Below are positions 1 through 7,416 of a stretch of DNA of 50,638 nt, one piece after another. Below the pieces are notes generated by a model. The model was given only the letters and a program-made list of their open reading frames with translations, did not search any database and was not told the origin of the DNA. Within the stretch, counting starts at the first letter, position 1. The number at the start of each line of letters is the position of its first letter. A program made the translations under genes and the position numbers. Where the stretch lies: IMG/VR virus record IMGVR_UViG_3300022752_000106, positions 1 to 50,638 of that record. One strand, 5' to 3'. This DNA comes from a virus.

Positions 1-272
1 GTTTTAGTTAATTCTTTTTCTGTTTTTACAATTTCATTATTTAATGAATCTATAACTTTTTGTTGTTTACCTAAATCAATAGTTAATGTATCTTGTATAT
101 TTTTTAACCTATCAATTTCTTTCTGTAATTCTTCTATTTTTTGTTTATATTTGCTATAGTCGGGGGTTGGGGAAGGATGGATTTTAACATATATCAAAAA
201 TAACAACAATAGTAAAAGTATCCCACCTATGATTAGATGGGATAACTTTAATTGATATGTTTTATCTTTCAT
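1..272 (-). CDS. membrane-anchored coiled-coil protein, 3' end cut by window (possible inner-membrane spanin)
   Basis: The gene starts at 272 and runs off the left edge; about 90 residues are visible. Residues about 12-29 form one strongly hydrophobic segment (LIIGGILLLLLLFLIYV), followed by a Pro-rich turn and then a long charged heptad-like stretch (KQKIEELQKEIDRLK). A short cytoplasmic N-terminus, one membrane span and a periplasmic coiled coil is the build of phage Rz-type i-spanins, but also of many small phage membrane proteins. It begins 2 nt after the stop of the preceding gene, so it is probably co-transcribed. The missing C-terminus prevents a firm call. Confidence 0.6.
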   Translation of the reverse strand, partial: MKDKTYQLKLSHLIIGGILLLLLLFLIYVKIHPSPTPDYSKYKQKIEELQKEIDRLKNIQDTLTIDLGKQQKVIDSLNNEIVKTEKELTK

Positions 273-273
273 T

Positions 274-1188
274 TTATCCGATTATACCTTTTAGCATACT
301 ATCTAAATCTAATCCTTTAGCTTTAAAAAGTCTTTTTACATCTGTAGATTGATATGCTTTGCGTAAAAGTGTTCTATCATCAGGTTTTTCTTCACCATCT
401 TCAATTCTTTTTATTTTAGCTGTAATACCTTTTAATGCTGTTTCAAATTGGGTTTCTTCTTCTGGGGATAATTTTTTAGAGTAGGCTATTTTACCTAGTT
501 CTTTTGCAGTTGGATCACTACCTATATTTTGTGTTGCTTCTTTATCTTCACTATCTACATCTGAATATGACACATCATCAAACCCATCATCGCCTTTTGT
601 GCGAGTAGCTACTCTTGTTTTAGGTTCACCTGCTGGGCTTTCTTTTTTATCTGTAGAAGATGGCTTTTCTGGTTTGTTTGGGTTAGATGGTCTTCCTTGT
701 GGTTTATCTGTTACTTTTTTCTTGGTTACTCCTGTTACAGATTCACCTTTTTCTAAAACACCTACATCAACTAATGCACCTATTAAAGGGTTAATTTCTT
801 GTTGTCTAACACCCATTTCATCAGAAATATCTCGAATACGAGTTTTTAATCCTTTTGAAGTTCTATTATCTAAAATTTCTAAAGCTTTAGATAATTTTTG
901 TTCACCTTTTTTAGTTGAATCTTTGATTTTGGATTGAATTCTTTCTTTTTCTTTTGGATTAGCTATTACTATATTCCAAGCCATTTCATTTAATTGATCT
1001 TCTTCAAGTTCCACAGTACCTCCAGATTGTAATTCCTTTTCAGCATCCATTTTACCAGTGGAACTTAAAGTACTATATGATGGGTCTTTTTTCAAATTTG
1101 GAATAGCTTTTTTTCCTGCATATGATGTTTCACCTAAAGCAGCTGAAATTTCTTCACGTATAATTTCAAGTAAACGGGATGTTTTCAT
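274..1188 (-). CDS. 304-aa protein with capsid-targeting-like N-terminal helix, function unknown
   Basis: Residues 1-20 (MKTSRLLEIIREEISAALGE) are an amphipathic helix with the same build as the N-termini of about ten other proteins here, resembling the T4 capsid-targeting sequence. Residues about 95-150 read like a small winged-helix region (SDEMGVRQQEINPLIGALVD), followed by a long Lys/Ser/Pro/Thr-rich linker (about 155-215) and a helical charged C-terminus. The ATATTTATA motif lies 14 nt upstream of the start, so late expression is likely. No family was recognised. A virion or head-packaged protein is an inference from the tag and the promoter only. Confidence 0.75.
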   Translation of the reverse strand: MKTSRLLEIIREEISAALGETSYAGKKAIPNLKKDPSYSTLSSTGKMDAEKELQSGGTVELEEDQLNEMAWNIVIANPKEKERIQSKIKDSTKKGEQKLSKALEILDNRTSKGLKTRIRDISDEMGVRQQEINPLIGALVDVGVLEKGESVTGVTKKKVTDKPQGRPSNPNKPEKPSSTDKKESPAGEPKTRVATRTKGDDGFDDVSYSDVDSEDKEATQNIGSDPTAKELGKIAYSKKLSPEEETQFETALKGITAKIKRIEDGEEKPDDRTLLRKAYQSTDVKRLFKAKGLDLDSMLKGIIG

Positions 1189-1202
1189 TATTTAATTTTA
1201 TT

Positions 1203-1211
1203 TATAAATAT
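1203..1211 (-). promoter_or_regulatory. late-type promoter motif ATATTTATA
   Basis: Minus-strand ATATTTATA, 14 nt before the start at 1188. Overlapping bases also give TATAAATA on the same strand, the T4 late consensus, so either reading works here. Confidence 0.5.
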
Positions 1212-1741
1212 TAGAAACCTATTACTTGTTTAATTTTCTGTATTCTTTCCTCAGTACTACCCGATAATTCAGTGTAGTTTTTAAGTTTATTTCTATGTTT
1301 GATGATTAGCTTTTGTATTTCTTTATCAATTTCATTTCTATAATCAACATCTACAACACGTACTCCATTGTCTTCAAGTTCAACACCTTCAGGTAAAACA
1401 TAGAATACATAATCATACTCGCGAAGCAAATGTGATACAACATCATTAAAATCATCTGCTATAAAATACGGAATCGATTTAGCTAAACGTGTAAACGCCA
1501 TAACATCAATTACAGTTCTATCTGTAATCATATTTTCAAACATAAGTTCACTAGCACGTTCAGCCATAAACACTATTTGACCTTTTAATGTTGAATCTAT
1601 GTTTAATGGTATGCCTAAATCACGTAAATATTTTGAACGTTCTGTTTTAAATTCATACCCTGCAAATTCAGGTAATTCTTTTAATGCATTAACTAATGTT
1701 GTTTTACCAACTGAAATTGTTCCACAAAAACCTATTTTCAT
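1211..1741 (-). CDS. P-loop kinase, NadR/AAA_28-like (nicotinamide riboside or nucleoside kinase type)
   Basis: The 176-aa protein opens with MKIGFCGTISVGKTTL, a Walker A P-loop at residues 7-14. The early 'E-x-S/T-x-YLRDLG' region and a mid-protein DRT (about residue 74) match the layout of the AAA_28/NadR C-terminal kinase family, which phosphorylates nicotinamide riboside or related nucleosides. Length fits a single kinase domain. It lies between a tagged 304-aa gene and an FAD dehydrogenase, 6 nt from the latter, so the two are probably one unit. The P-loop is plain; the substrate is not readable, and a deoxynucleotide kinase is possible. Confidence 0.7.
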   Translation of the reverse strand: MKIGFCGTISVGKTTLVNALKELPEFAGYEFKTERSKYLRDLGIPLNIDSTLKGQIVFMAERASELMFENMITDRTVIDVMAFTRLAKSIPYFIADDFNDVVSHLLREYDYVFYVLPEGVELEDNGVRVVDVDYRNEIDKEIQKLIIKHRNKLKNYTELSGSTEERIQKIKQVIGF

Positions 1742-1747
1742 AACTTT

Positions 1748-3052
1748 TTATTTAATTAAATTTTCTGCTACATAAATTGCTTGTGCACCTGATACTGTAA
1801 TACCTCTTGCACTTAAAGCATCACCTACAAAATGTACGTTAGGATACTTTGTTAAACTAAGATCTTTATAGTTTACTAACGGTTCAGGTGACAAATATTT
1901 TACTTCAGGAATATAGATCCCCCAATCATCTCCAAGTGTAGGAAATACTTTTTTCATATCTTCAATAAAATCTTCTATATATTGAAAATAACCACCCATT
2001 ATTTCTCTTACTCCATCTAAAAATTCAATTTGGTAAGATGTTACTTTAGTTCCTTCAGATGTAGTTGATGGAATACGAGATGGACTATAATATAAACCAG
2101 TTCCATTTGATTGTAATTTATTTACTACATCACGTGACCAAGTAAATGGATCTTCAATACCATTAATTTCCATCAAGATACCAAAGTTAGTCATGTTATT
2201 TCTATATGCTTCGTCTTTCTTAGCATGTCCATTATAACTGTGATCACCATATGTTTCTTCTACAGCAACATAAGCTGCGTTATTGTTTGTACAAAATGAA
2301 CGCAATGATACTCCTTCATCATCAAATTTTCTATATAACTTAAAGTCATATGAAATGTCAATTAGTTTTTGGAAGTGTTTTTGTGGTGCTTCAAATCGAA
2401 CACCAATTTGAACTGATTTAGGTTCATCTGGAAGTTGGTATTTGTTTGCTAGTTGTTGGGCAAAGTCAATACCTGATTTGCCTACTGCAAATATGAGTTC
2501 ATCATATTCAACTGTTAAACCGGAAACTTTATCTAATGTTTGATAAAATAAAGTACTATTGTTAAAGTTAATCCAATCAACTTTTTCTTCCCATAAGAAT
2601 TTAACACCTTTCTCAACCAAATAATCGTACCAATTTTTAGCAATTTCAGATAAATAATCTGTTCCTACATGCCATACAGGGAATAAACGTAAACCGAAAT
2701 ATGGTTTAATAAATTCAGGTTCCTCTTGTGGATTAGAACATTGAACTTCCTCTGGTTTAGGGTGAAAACGTTTAAAATTGGTAATTACCTGGTTCATTAA
2801 TTCTATTGCTTTATCCTCACCACAATATTTAGATAACTGTCCTCCAATTGCAGTATGGTAAGTTAATTTGCCATCACTCCATCCTCCAGCACCTAAAAAT
2901 CCTGTCATTACTTCTTCAGGTTTACGTTTGTATGGATCTTTACCCATATCAATTATAGTGATAAGGTTTCCAGGATAACCATTATCTACTAATTTTGTTG
3001 CAGCATTCACACCTGCTACTCCAGCTCCTACTATTACAATTTTTTTATCCAT
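1748..3052 (-). CDS. FAD-dependent dehydrogenase, COG2509-like
   Basis: A dinucleotide-binding motif (KKIVIVGAGVAGVNAA, GxGxxG at residues 9-14) begins right at the N-terminus. The segment GAGGWSDGKL (about 55-64) and the C-terminal GDALSARGITVSGAQ (about 408-422) match the 'FSDGKL' and 'GD-x-RGI-x-A' signatures of the uncharacterised COG2509 FAD dehydrogenases. At 434 aa it is near full length and looks intact. A start nine codons upstream (3079) is open, but it overlaps the neighbouring gene by 46 nt, so the start at 3052 next to the Rossmann strand is preferred. Such an enzyme is unusual in a phage; its substrate is unknown. Confidence 0.75.
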   Translation of the reverse strand: MDKKIVIVGAGVAGVNAATKLVDNGYPGNLITIIDMGKDPYKRKPEEVMTGFLGAGGWSDGKLTYHTAIGGQLSKYCGEDKAIELMNQVITNFKRFHPKPEEVQCSNPQEEPEFIKPYFGLRLFPVWHVGTDYLSEIAKNWYDYLVEKGVKFLWEEKVDWINFNNSTLFYQTLDKVSGLTVEYDELIFAVGKSGIDFAQQLANKYQLPDEPKSVQIGVRFEAPQKHFQKLIDISYDFKLYRKFDDEGVSLRSFCTNNNAAYVAVEETYGDHSYNGHAKKDEAYRNNMTNFGILMEINGIEDPFTWSRDVVNKLQSNGTGLYYSPSRIPSTTSEGTKVTSYQIEFLDGVREIMGGYFQYIEDFIEDMKKVFPTLGDDWGIYIPEVKYLSPEPLVNYKDLSLTKYPNVHFVGDALSARGITVSGAQAIYVAENLIK

Positions 3053-3510
3053 TCTGGTTTGTTGTTTAATTTTTTCCAATCTAATTTTTTAATTGCTACT
3101 TTATCGTTAATATAAAAATTTTTATATGCTTCTACAACATTTTCCAATTTAAATTCATCAGGCATACACATTGGGGGATCCATAAATCCATTATCAGGAA
3201 TGTTAGGTTCGTTGTCTTGAAGCCATTCAAGTACATCTTTTGTTTTATGTTTTTTACCATATCGTTTTTCAAATTCGTCACATATTTCTAATCCATGTTT
3301 AACTAGCCATCTATAATGTTGTATTGATTCTCTTACCCATTTTGTTGAAGGGTGATTTGTATGAGATTGTTTGTATGGTGCTGTTGAACCGTTTACCCAA
3401 TGAGCAACACAACACATTTGTGCACATTCAATTTGCATTTTTCTAATATGATCATCTGCTAATTCACGAGCAGCAATAATCGGATCTTCATTAATGTAAA
3501 ATATATTCAT
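3034..3510 (-). CDS. conserved phage protein of the MNIFYxxEDP family (possible Pyr_excise-like)
   Basis: The 158-aa product starts MNIFYINEDPIIAARELADD and contains a His/Cys/Trp-rich core (KMQIECAQMCCVAHWVNG, then KQSHTNHPSTKWVRES). This pattern recurs in a widespread phage and marine-bacterial family of unknown activity that I associate, loosely, with the pyrimidine-dimer glycosylase-like Pyr_excise fold. The reading frame is open 15 codons further upstream, but that part runs through the terminator region, so the internal ATG at 3510 is chosen. It overlaps the FAD dehydrogenase start by 19 nt. A DNA-repair role is only a suggestion. Confidence 0.65.
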   Translation of the reverse strand: MNIFYINEDPIIAARELADDHIRKMQIECAQMCCVAHWVNGSTAPYKQSHTNHPSTKWVRESIQHYRWLVKHGLEICDEFEKRYGKKHKTKDVLEWLQDNEPNIPDNGFMDPPMCMPDEFKLENVVEAYKNFYINDKVAIKKLDWKKLNNKPEWIKKL

Positions 3511-3543
3511 AACTTTTATTACTTTAAATATACAAAAAAAAGA

Positions 3544-3565
3544 AGCCCAATCCAAAGATTGGGCT
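3544..3565 (-). terminator. rho-independent terminator
   Basis: A perfect 9-bp stem AGCCCAATC / GATTGGGCT with a 4-nt loop. On the minus strand the stem is followed by a run of T, so it ends the transcript coming from the 3.6-5.9 kb genes; T-rich sequence on the other side would allow function in both directions. It lies just before the gene starting at 3510. Confidence 0.8.
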
Positions 3566-3594
3566 ATAATTTTTATATTTTTTTATTAAATTTA

Positions 3595-4026
3595 TTAATC
3601 TAACCCAGATGTTCTACCAGCGGATGTTTCACGATCTATCCAAGACTGTTTACCTTGGATGTAGTTTTCTTTAGCTTTTTCAAAATTTTTATCATTAATT
3701 TTAATTTTATTATACCATGTTTCTGATGGGTCTAAAGTTACAGGAGCATTTAGTATGTTAACTCCAAGTTTGTTGATTAAATTTTTTTTATATGATTCAA
3801 AACGATTGTCAAAAGATTTATTATTTAAATCAAGTTTAAGCATTGAATCTTGTAGTTGAGGTAAATGAATATCTAATCGGCTATTAATACCTTTCATTTG
3901 AGAAGGAGAAGCTACTAAAGCTAAATTATCCTTATTTAGATTTTTAAGTGGGATTACTTGACGTGTTTCACTTAACACTTTTTTAATTTCTTCTCTAATA
4001 AGTTCTTTTAGATTAAATTTTTTCAC
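3595..4026 (-). CDS. 143-aa protein with capsid-targeting-like N-terminal helix, unknown
   Basis: Residues 1-20 (MKKFNLKELIREEIKKVLSE) repeat the shared tag with LIRE at 9-12. The rest is Lys/Asn-rich, mostly helical, and ends WIDRETSAGRTSGLD. No catalytic motif or family was recognised. It is the last gene before the terminator at 3544-3565 and its start overlaps the next gene's stop by 4 nt (ATGA arrangement), so it belongs to the operon coming from 5.9 kb. Confidence 0.7.
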   Translation of the reverse strand: MKKFNLKELIREEIKKVLSETRQVIPLKNLNKDNLALVASPSQMKGINSRLDIHLPQLQDSMLKLDLNNKSFDNRFESYKKNLINKLGVNILNAPVTLDPSETWYNKIKINDKNFEKAKENYIQGKQSWIDRETSAGRTSGLD

Positions 4027-4283
4027 GATTTATGTATTTTTAGTTTTAATGTTCCTGTTCCTTTTATCACACGATGCCACTCGTGTCTTGGTATAAATAT
4101 ACGTTCTTTTAGGGAGGTAGGCAAGCAATTATCAAGTTGAAGTTTCCAATCTGTATCTTCTAAAATTTCAACTGTTCTATCTTCATTATCACGATGCCAT
4201 AAAAGTTCAATTGGGTCTATATTTTCGTTAAACTCACGAATAATATATTTGTCTGTAACTTCTATGTCTTTATAAGGTTTCAT
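4023..4283 (-). CDS. small cupin-like phage protein
   Basis: The 86-aa protein has WHRDNEDRTVEILE at about residues 29-42 and IFIPRHEWHRVIKGTG near 63-78, a His/Asp then His pair set in short beta strands as in a minimal cupin barrel. Similar 'WHRD...IPxxxxHRxIKG' proteins occur in T4-like marine phages with no known activity. Its first 12 codons are duplicated at 4846-4884, upstream of the inserted-looking kinase gene. A metal-binding role is likely from the motif; a substrate cannot be named. Confidence 0.65.
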   Translation of the reverse strand: MKPYKDIEVTDKYIIREFNENIDPIELLWHRDNEDRTVEILEDTDWKLQLDNCLPTSLKERIFIPRHEWHRVIKGTGTLKLKIHKS

Positions 4284-4285
4284 TT
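4247..4285. repeat. direct repeat, copy A (5' end of the cupin gene)
   Basis: 39 bp covering the start and first 12 codons of the cupin-like gene; 37 of 39 bases match copy B at 4846-4884. The two copies exactly bracket the protein-kinase-like gene. Confidence 0.8.
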
Positions 4286-4847
4286 ATCCCATTCTATCAA
4301 ATGAAGCATCAAATATTTTTATTTTACCATTATTATCAACTCCTACATTAGGTAACCAAATATCTATTGGTTTGTTTCCAAATACTTTTTTTAATCTAGT
4401 ACAAAAATCTAAACATTTTTTTAATGTGTTATACACATCCATTCTATTTGATTCCTTTGCTTTTTGAAGAATTTGATTAAATGTTTCTAGATCATTTGGG
4501 TTTTGATTAGAGATCATCCTGTATATGTTACTAAGATAATCTTGTTCTCTCCATAGGTTTGTAGTTTCTAAAAAGTCATAAACATTCATTAATTCTTTAC
4601 CAGGAGAATCAAGCTTATCCATGATAACATAATCTTTTGTTAATTTATAGATGCGGGGGAATATATCTGGGTGTTGGTTGAATAAAGTATAGATTTCAAT
4701 CTCATCTTGGGAGAATCCTTTTGGGTTGGTAGACTTTTTGATTATTTTATTTTTTCCAATATTATAAACATTTCCTTGATTTCCATACCCTATTCTTTTT
4801 TTAGGTTGGATTTGGATTTCTCTTAATATGTCTACAAGTTTAATCAT
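4284..4847 (-). CDS. protein-kinase-like protein with capsid-targeting-like N-terminus
   Basis: After a tag (MIKLVDILREIQ) come a glycine loop GYGNQGNVY (residues 20-28), a candidate VAIK-type lysine in KNKIIKKS (about 32-39), a hinge-like YVIMDKL (about 72-78), a catalytic-loop-like DIWLPNVGVD (about 161-170) and KIFDASF in the place of DFG (about 176-182). This is the order of a eukaryotic-like kinase fold, compressed to 187 aa and ending just after the DFG position, so it lacks the usual C-lobe. Activity is uncertain: the HRD histidine is not evident. The gene is bracketed by a 39-bp direct repeat, suggesting insertion into the cupin gene. Confidence 0.65.
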   Translation of the reverse strand: MIKLVDILREIQIQPKKRIGYGNQGNVYNIGKNKIIKKSTNPKGFSQDEIEIYTLFNQHPDIFPRIYKLTKDYVIMDKLDSPGKELMNVYDFLETTNLWREQDYLSNIYRMISNQNPNDLETFNQILQKAKESNRMDVYNTLKKCLDFCTRLKKVFGNKPIDIWLPNVGVDNNGKIKIFDASFDRMG

Positions 4848-4884
4848 TTGTCTGTAACTTCTATGTCTGTATAGGGTTTCATTT
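4846..4884. repeat. direct repeat, copy B
   Basis: 39 bp matching copy A at 4247-4285 with two substitutions. It lies between the 78-aa gene and the kinase-like gene. Confidence 0.8.
4847..4882 (-). pseudogene. fragment of the cupin gene start (12 codons)
   Basis: ATG at 4882 opens MKPYTDIEVTDK, which matches the first 12 residues of the cupin-like protein except for one change (K5 to T). Its stop is the TGA formed where the kinase-like gene begins (ATGA overlap), and its own ATG overlaps the stop of the 78-aa gene in the same way. It is best read as the scar left when the kinase-like gene entered the cupin gene; it may now act only as a translation-coupling leader. Confidence 0.65.
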
Positions 4885-5115
4885 TCTTTTATCTACCCAC
4901 CAAATACAAATATATTCTGTTGGTCCAGCAGGAATTTTACCATCACCATTCCAATCAATATAATATTGACCTTCACACAATTGTGTTTTTTTATTCCATT
5001 TAGCACAGTTAGCACACATAGCACCACCATTTGGAACAGATTTTGCAGGTTGAAAACCACTAGGAAACTGTAGTTTTGGTTGGCTTGCTTCTTTAAGTAT
5101 GTCTATTAGTTTCAT
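4879..5115 (-). CDS. 78-aa four-cysteine protein with capsid-targeting-like N-terminus
   Basis: The tag MKLIDILKEA is very close to the T4 capsid-targeting consensus. Four cysteines at 34, 37, 47 and 70 (CANC, QLCEG, YICIWW) look like one metal site, zinc or iron-sulfur. A 'YYIDWNGDGKIPAGP' loop lies between the third and fourth. The layout recalls very small HiPIP- or zinc-ribbon-like folds, but the family was not recognised. Its start overlaps the next gene by 4 nt (ATGA). Confidence 0.7.
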   Translation of the reverse strand: MKLIDILKEASQPKLQFPSGFQPAKSVPNGGAMCANCAKWNKKTQLCEGQYYIDWNGDGKIPAGPTEYICIWWVDKRK

Positions 5116-5729
5116 TTTGTTTTACCCCATTTAGTACCTTTACCAGGTGTTTTACATTGAGATGCTGTTGGGCGACATGCTGGATATTTGGAGCGTTTTT
5201 CTCCTTCTTCACGTCCACATGCTTTATATCCTGTTATTTTACCATCTTTTCTGATTGGTGCATTACAGTCAACCCATCCACCTTTTTTACCAGGTGTTCC
5301 TTTACGTGCAAACCATTTGTGTAAAGATTCGTCTTCCTGGATAATTTCTAAAATAACTTCTTTTAAACCTTTCCAAATGGTTCCTTGACGGCATTTTACA
5401 ACAGCACCAGATTTGTAAGCAGATGGTTTATCGTATTTGCGATCTGCAATACGAAGGCATCTGTCACGTTTTTTCTTTTCTTCTTGAATATTTTCTTTAG
5501 TTTTAATAAATGTTAGTATTTTAATAATATCATTTAATTTTTTTAGAAAAATTTCAAATTCTTGTGGGTTGTTCTTAATATATTCAGCCCCCAAATCAAT
5601 AAAACCATTTATAGAATAATCAACTATAAGTGTATATTCTCGATAAAGATTAGGTTTTATATCTTTTATATCTAGTAAAAGAGTATCTATTTTATCTTGT
5701 AAAGGTTTTATTTGATCAAAATTGCTCAT
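5112..5729 (-). CDS. 205-aa structural-type protein with two basic phage modules (DUF5872-like C-terminus)
   Basis: Residues 1-80 are a helical, coiled-coil-like region. About 85-120 hold RCLRIADRKYDKPSAYKS followed by VVKCRQGTIWK, and about 135-205 hold SLHKWFARKGTPGKKGGWVD, CNAPIRKDGKITGYKACGRE and a basic Cys/Pro/Gly tail. Both modules are familiar from marine T4-like phage proteins; the second looks like DUF5872. The C-terminus is strongly basic, consistent with nucleic acid contact inside the head, though that is inferred. The start overlaps the 52-aa tagged gene by 14 nt. Confidence 0.65.
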   Translation of the reverse strand: MSNFDQIKPLQDKIDTLLLDIKDIKPNLYREYTLIVDYSINGFIDLGAEYIKNNPQEFEIFLKKLNDIIKILTFIKTKENIQEEKKKRDRCLRIADRKYDKPSAYKSGAVVKCRQGTIWKGLKEVILEIIQEDESLHKWFARKGTPGKKGGWVDCNAPIRKDGKITGYKACGREEGEKRSKYPACRPTASQCKTPGKGTKWGKTK

Positions 5730-5874
5730 CTTCTATATTGAAGTCTTTTTTCATTTTCTCTATCAAATTTGAAAGATTCTGGTTGATTTTAGAGGCTTTT
5801 TTGTTTTTCTCCTCTAAAAGTTTTTGTTGAATAATTTCTTCTTTGATAAGTTGCTTTAATTCAGATTTTTTCAT
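5716..5874 (-). CDS. 52-aa helical peptide with capsid-targeting-like N-terminus
   Basis: ATG at 5874 opens MKKSELKQLIKEEI, the shared tag with LIKE at 9-12, and the rest is one charged helix ending NIEDEQF. It is the shortest tagged protein: little more than the tag plus a coiled coil. It may be a stand-alone piece of the downstream gene's N-terminus, because the two overlap by 14 nt in different frames. The GIY-YIG gene ends 2 nt upstream of it. Confidence 0.65.
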   Translation of the reverse strand: MKKSELKQLIKEEIIQQKLLEEKNKKASKINQNLSNLIEKMKKDFNIEDEQF

Positions 5875-5876
5875 GA

Positions 5877-6662
5877 TTATACATATTTCCAAAGATAACC
5901 AGATGATGATTTTTTATTACCTTTACAACATTGACATATATTTTCATTCCACCCATTTACAGCACGAGCAGCTTCTGTTATACTATTATATTGAGTGATA
6001 TAGTTTCCTTGTTTATCATATTGAGCTACTGGTTTGCTTAGGTTTTTTATATGTTGTATTGATTTGGATTTTCCTTTTAAAGCTTTACTGATTTTATCTC
6101 CTGTATTGAGTTTTTGTCCTTTAGGGCCATGGGTATTTTTTAGTATGTATTCTATTTCATTGATTTGTAATTGTATTGGGTAATTTGGGGTATGATTTTT
6201 CCAAATAAAATTTGCTGATTTTTTGCTTTTACCTATTAAACATTGGCGAATACTTTCATTACTTACTGTAAGGTTTAAAGTAGTTAGTGCTTCATTTATA
6301 TTATCCCACTCATTAATAAATTTTCCTGTTAAATCATATTGAAGAATTTTTTTACCTTTATTTTTGTTAGGGCTAATTCTTCCTTTATGAGCTTGAGAAA
6401 TTAAAGGATTTTCATATCCTCCAATATTACCACATCCACCATTATTTTTATTTTCTAATTTAAAACCCCATTGTTTAAATAGTAAAATATAAAATTCTTC
6501 CCAGTACCTCCATTCTTTTGTTGGAATTTCGTCTATAACTTCTAAAATTACATCTTTCCCTAGTCTATTTTTATGGTGATATTTTCTATCTTTTTCAGAT
6601 ATAGTTTTTCCAATATAAAATGGGACATTGTTTCCTCTATGTAGATAATATATTTTTGTCAT
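5877..6662 (-). CDS. free-standing GIY-YIG homing endonuclease with two NUMOD1-type repeats
   Basis: The N-terminus (MTKIYYLHRGNNVPFYIGKT) has the paired YYL and YIGK motifs of the GIY-YIG nuclease fold, with R and E positions further on (about 55-90). Residues about 95-160 (KKILQYDLTGKFINEWDNI ... IRQCLIGKSKKSANFIWKNH) and about 208-261 (KPVAQYDKQGNYITQYNSI ... GYLWKYV) are two NUMOD1-like DNA-binding repeats. This is the typical build of phage homing endonucleases. It sits between two tagged genes; no intron or intein boundary was seen, so it looks free-standing. Confidence 0.85.
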   Translation of the reverse strand: MTKIYYLHRGNNVPFYIGKTISEKDRKYHHKNRLGKDVILEVIDEIPTKEWRYWEEFYILLFKQWGFKLENKNNGGCGNIGGYENPLISQAHKGRISPNKNKGKKILQYDLTGKFINEWDNINEALTTLNLTVSNESIRQCLIGKSKKSANFIWKNHTPNYPIQLQINEIEYILKNTHGPKGQKLNTGDKISKALKGKSKSIQHIKNLSKPVAQYDKQGNYITQYNSITEAARAVNGWNENICQCCKGNKKSSSGYLWKYV

Positions 6663-6724
6663 ATTATATGTTTATTATACATATGACAAAATTAAGGCTT
6701 TTTACGGGAATTTAGAAAGTTTTT

Positions 6725-7405
6725 TCACCAAAAACCGCTAAAAGAACCTTTTAATCCTAAAAGTTTGGAAAATCTGGGGAGTCTACATGACCAGTATCGC
6801 GCGCTTGTTTTTGGTTCTCCCGTGCCACATTTATGACGTTTTGCAAATGCACGACGTGCTTCTGGGTTATTTATTTTAGCTGATAGGCCTGTAGTGTCTC
6901 CAAAAGATACTTTTTTAATTCCGCCTCCAGGTTTTCTAACGTAAACATAGAATTTTTTAGACCCACCGCGTTTTGGTTTTCCAATTGGTGGGTTTTTCTT
7001 TTTACCTTCAGCTTCTTCAAGTTCCTCATTTTCAAGTAAAAGTAGATCTAAAGGTACTTTAACACCTTCATATAAACCATAGTTACCTAAATCAGTTTCT
7101 TCTAAAATTTCTTTATCATCATCATTTACATGAATAATTTCACGTAAATACAAAGCACGAGCTTCTGCCCATAAATTAAGGAAAGATTCAGAACCATATC
7201 GGAACGTGTTTTCAGTAAGTGGCAATTTATTTACCACGTGATATCGCAAATTTTCCGATAATATTTCCCTTGGAGCTATATTTTCGTTTAAGATAACACC
7301 CGGGTTACCTACGTTTTCACAAGTGTTACAACCACAGCTACATTTTTCTTCTGTAACATGGTGATATACTTCTTGGATAAGTTGTTTGAGGCGAGTCTTG
7401 TTCAT
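6725..7405 (-). CDS. 226-aa virion-type protein with capsid-targeting-like N-terminus
   Basis: The N-terminus MNKTRLKQLIQEVYHHVTEE is the shared tag, followed at about 22-30 by CSCGCNTC, a tight cysteine cluster. Residues about 40-135 are acidic and helical. The C-terminal 75 residues (KKFYVYVRKPGGGIKKVSFG, NNPEARRAFAKRHKCGTGEP, YWSCRLPRF) form a basic module seen on several T4-like marine phage proteins, often near head genes. A partial late-type motif (AATATTTATTA) lies a few nt upstream of the start. The molecular role is unknown. Confidence 0.65.
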   Translation of the reverse strand: MNKTRLKQLIQEVYHHVTEEKCSCGCNTCENVGNPGVILNENIAPREILSENLRYHVVNKLPLTENTFRYGSESFLNLWAEARALYLREIIHVNDDDKEILEETDLGNYGLYEGVKVPLDLLLLENEELEEAEGKKKNPPIGKPKRGGSKKFYVYVRKPGGGIKKVSFGDTTGLSAKINNPEARRAFAKRHKCGTGEPKTSARYWSCRLPRFSKLLGLKGSFSGFW

Positions 7406-7416
7406 ACTAATAAATA

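Noticed and set aside
599-937. Plus-strand frames opposite confident genes (also 7967-8401, 10133-10417, 43559-43990, 47627-48001 and others)
   Set aside because: Each lies antisense to a better-supported minus-strand gene and has skewed Ser/Leu/Phe-rich composition expected of an antisense frame.
3511-3555. Upstream extension of the MNIFYxxEDP protein
   Set aside because: It would translate through the terminator stem and adds residues unlike the family's standard start.
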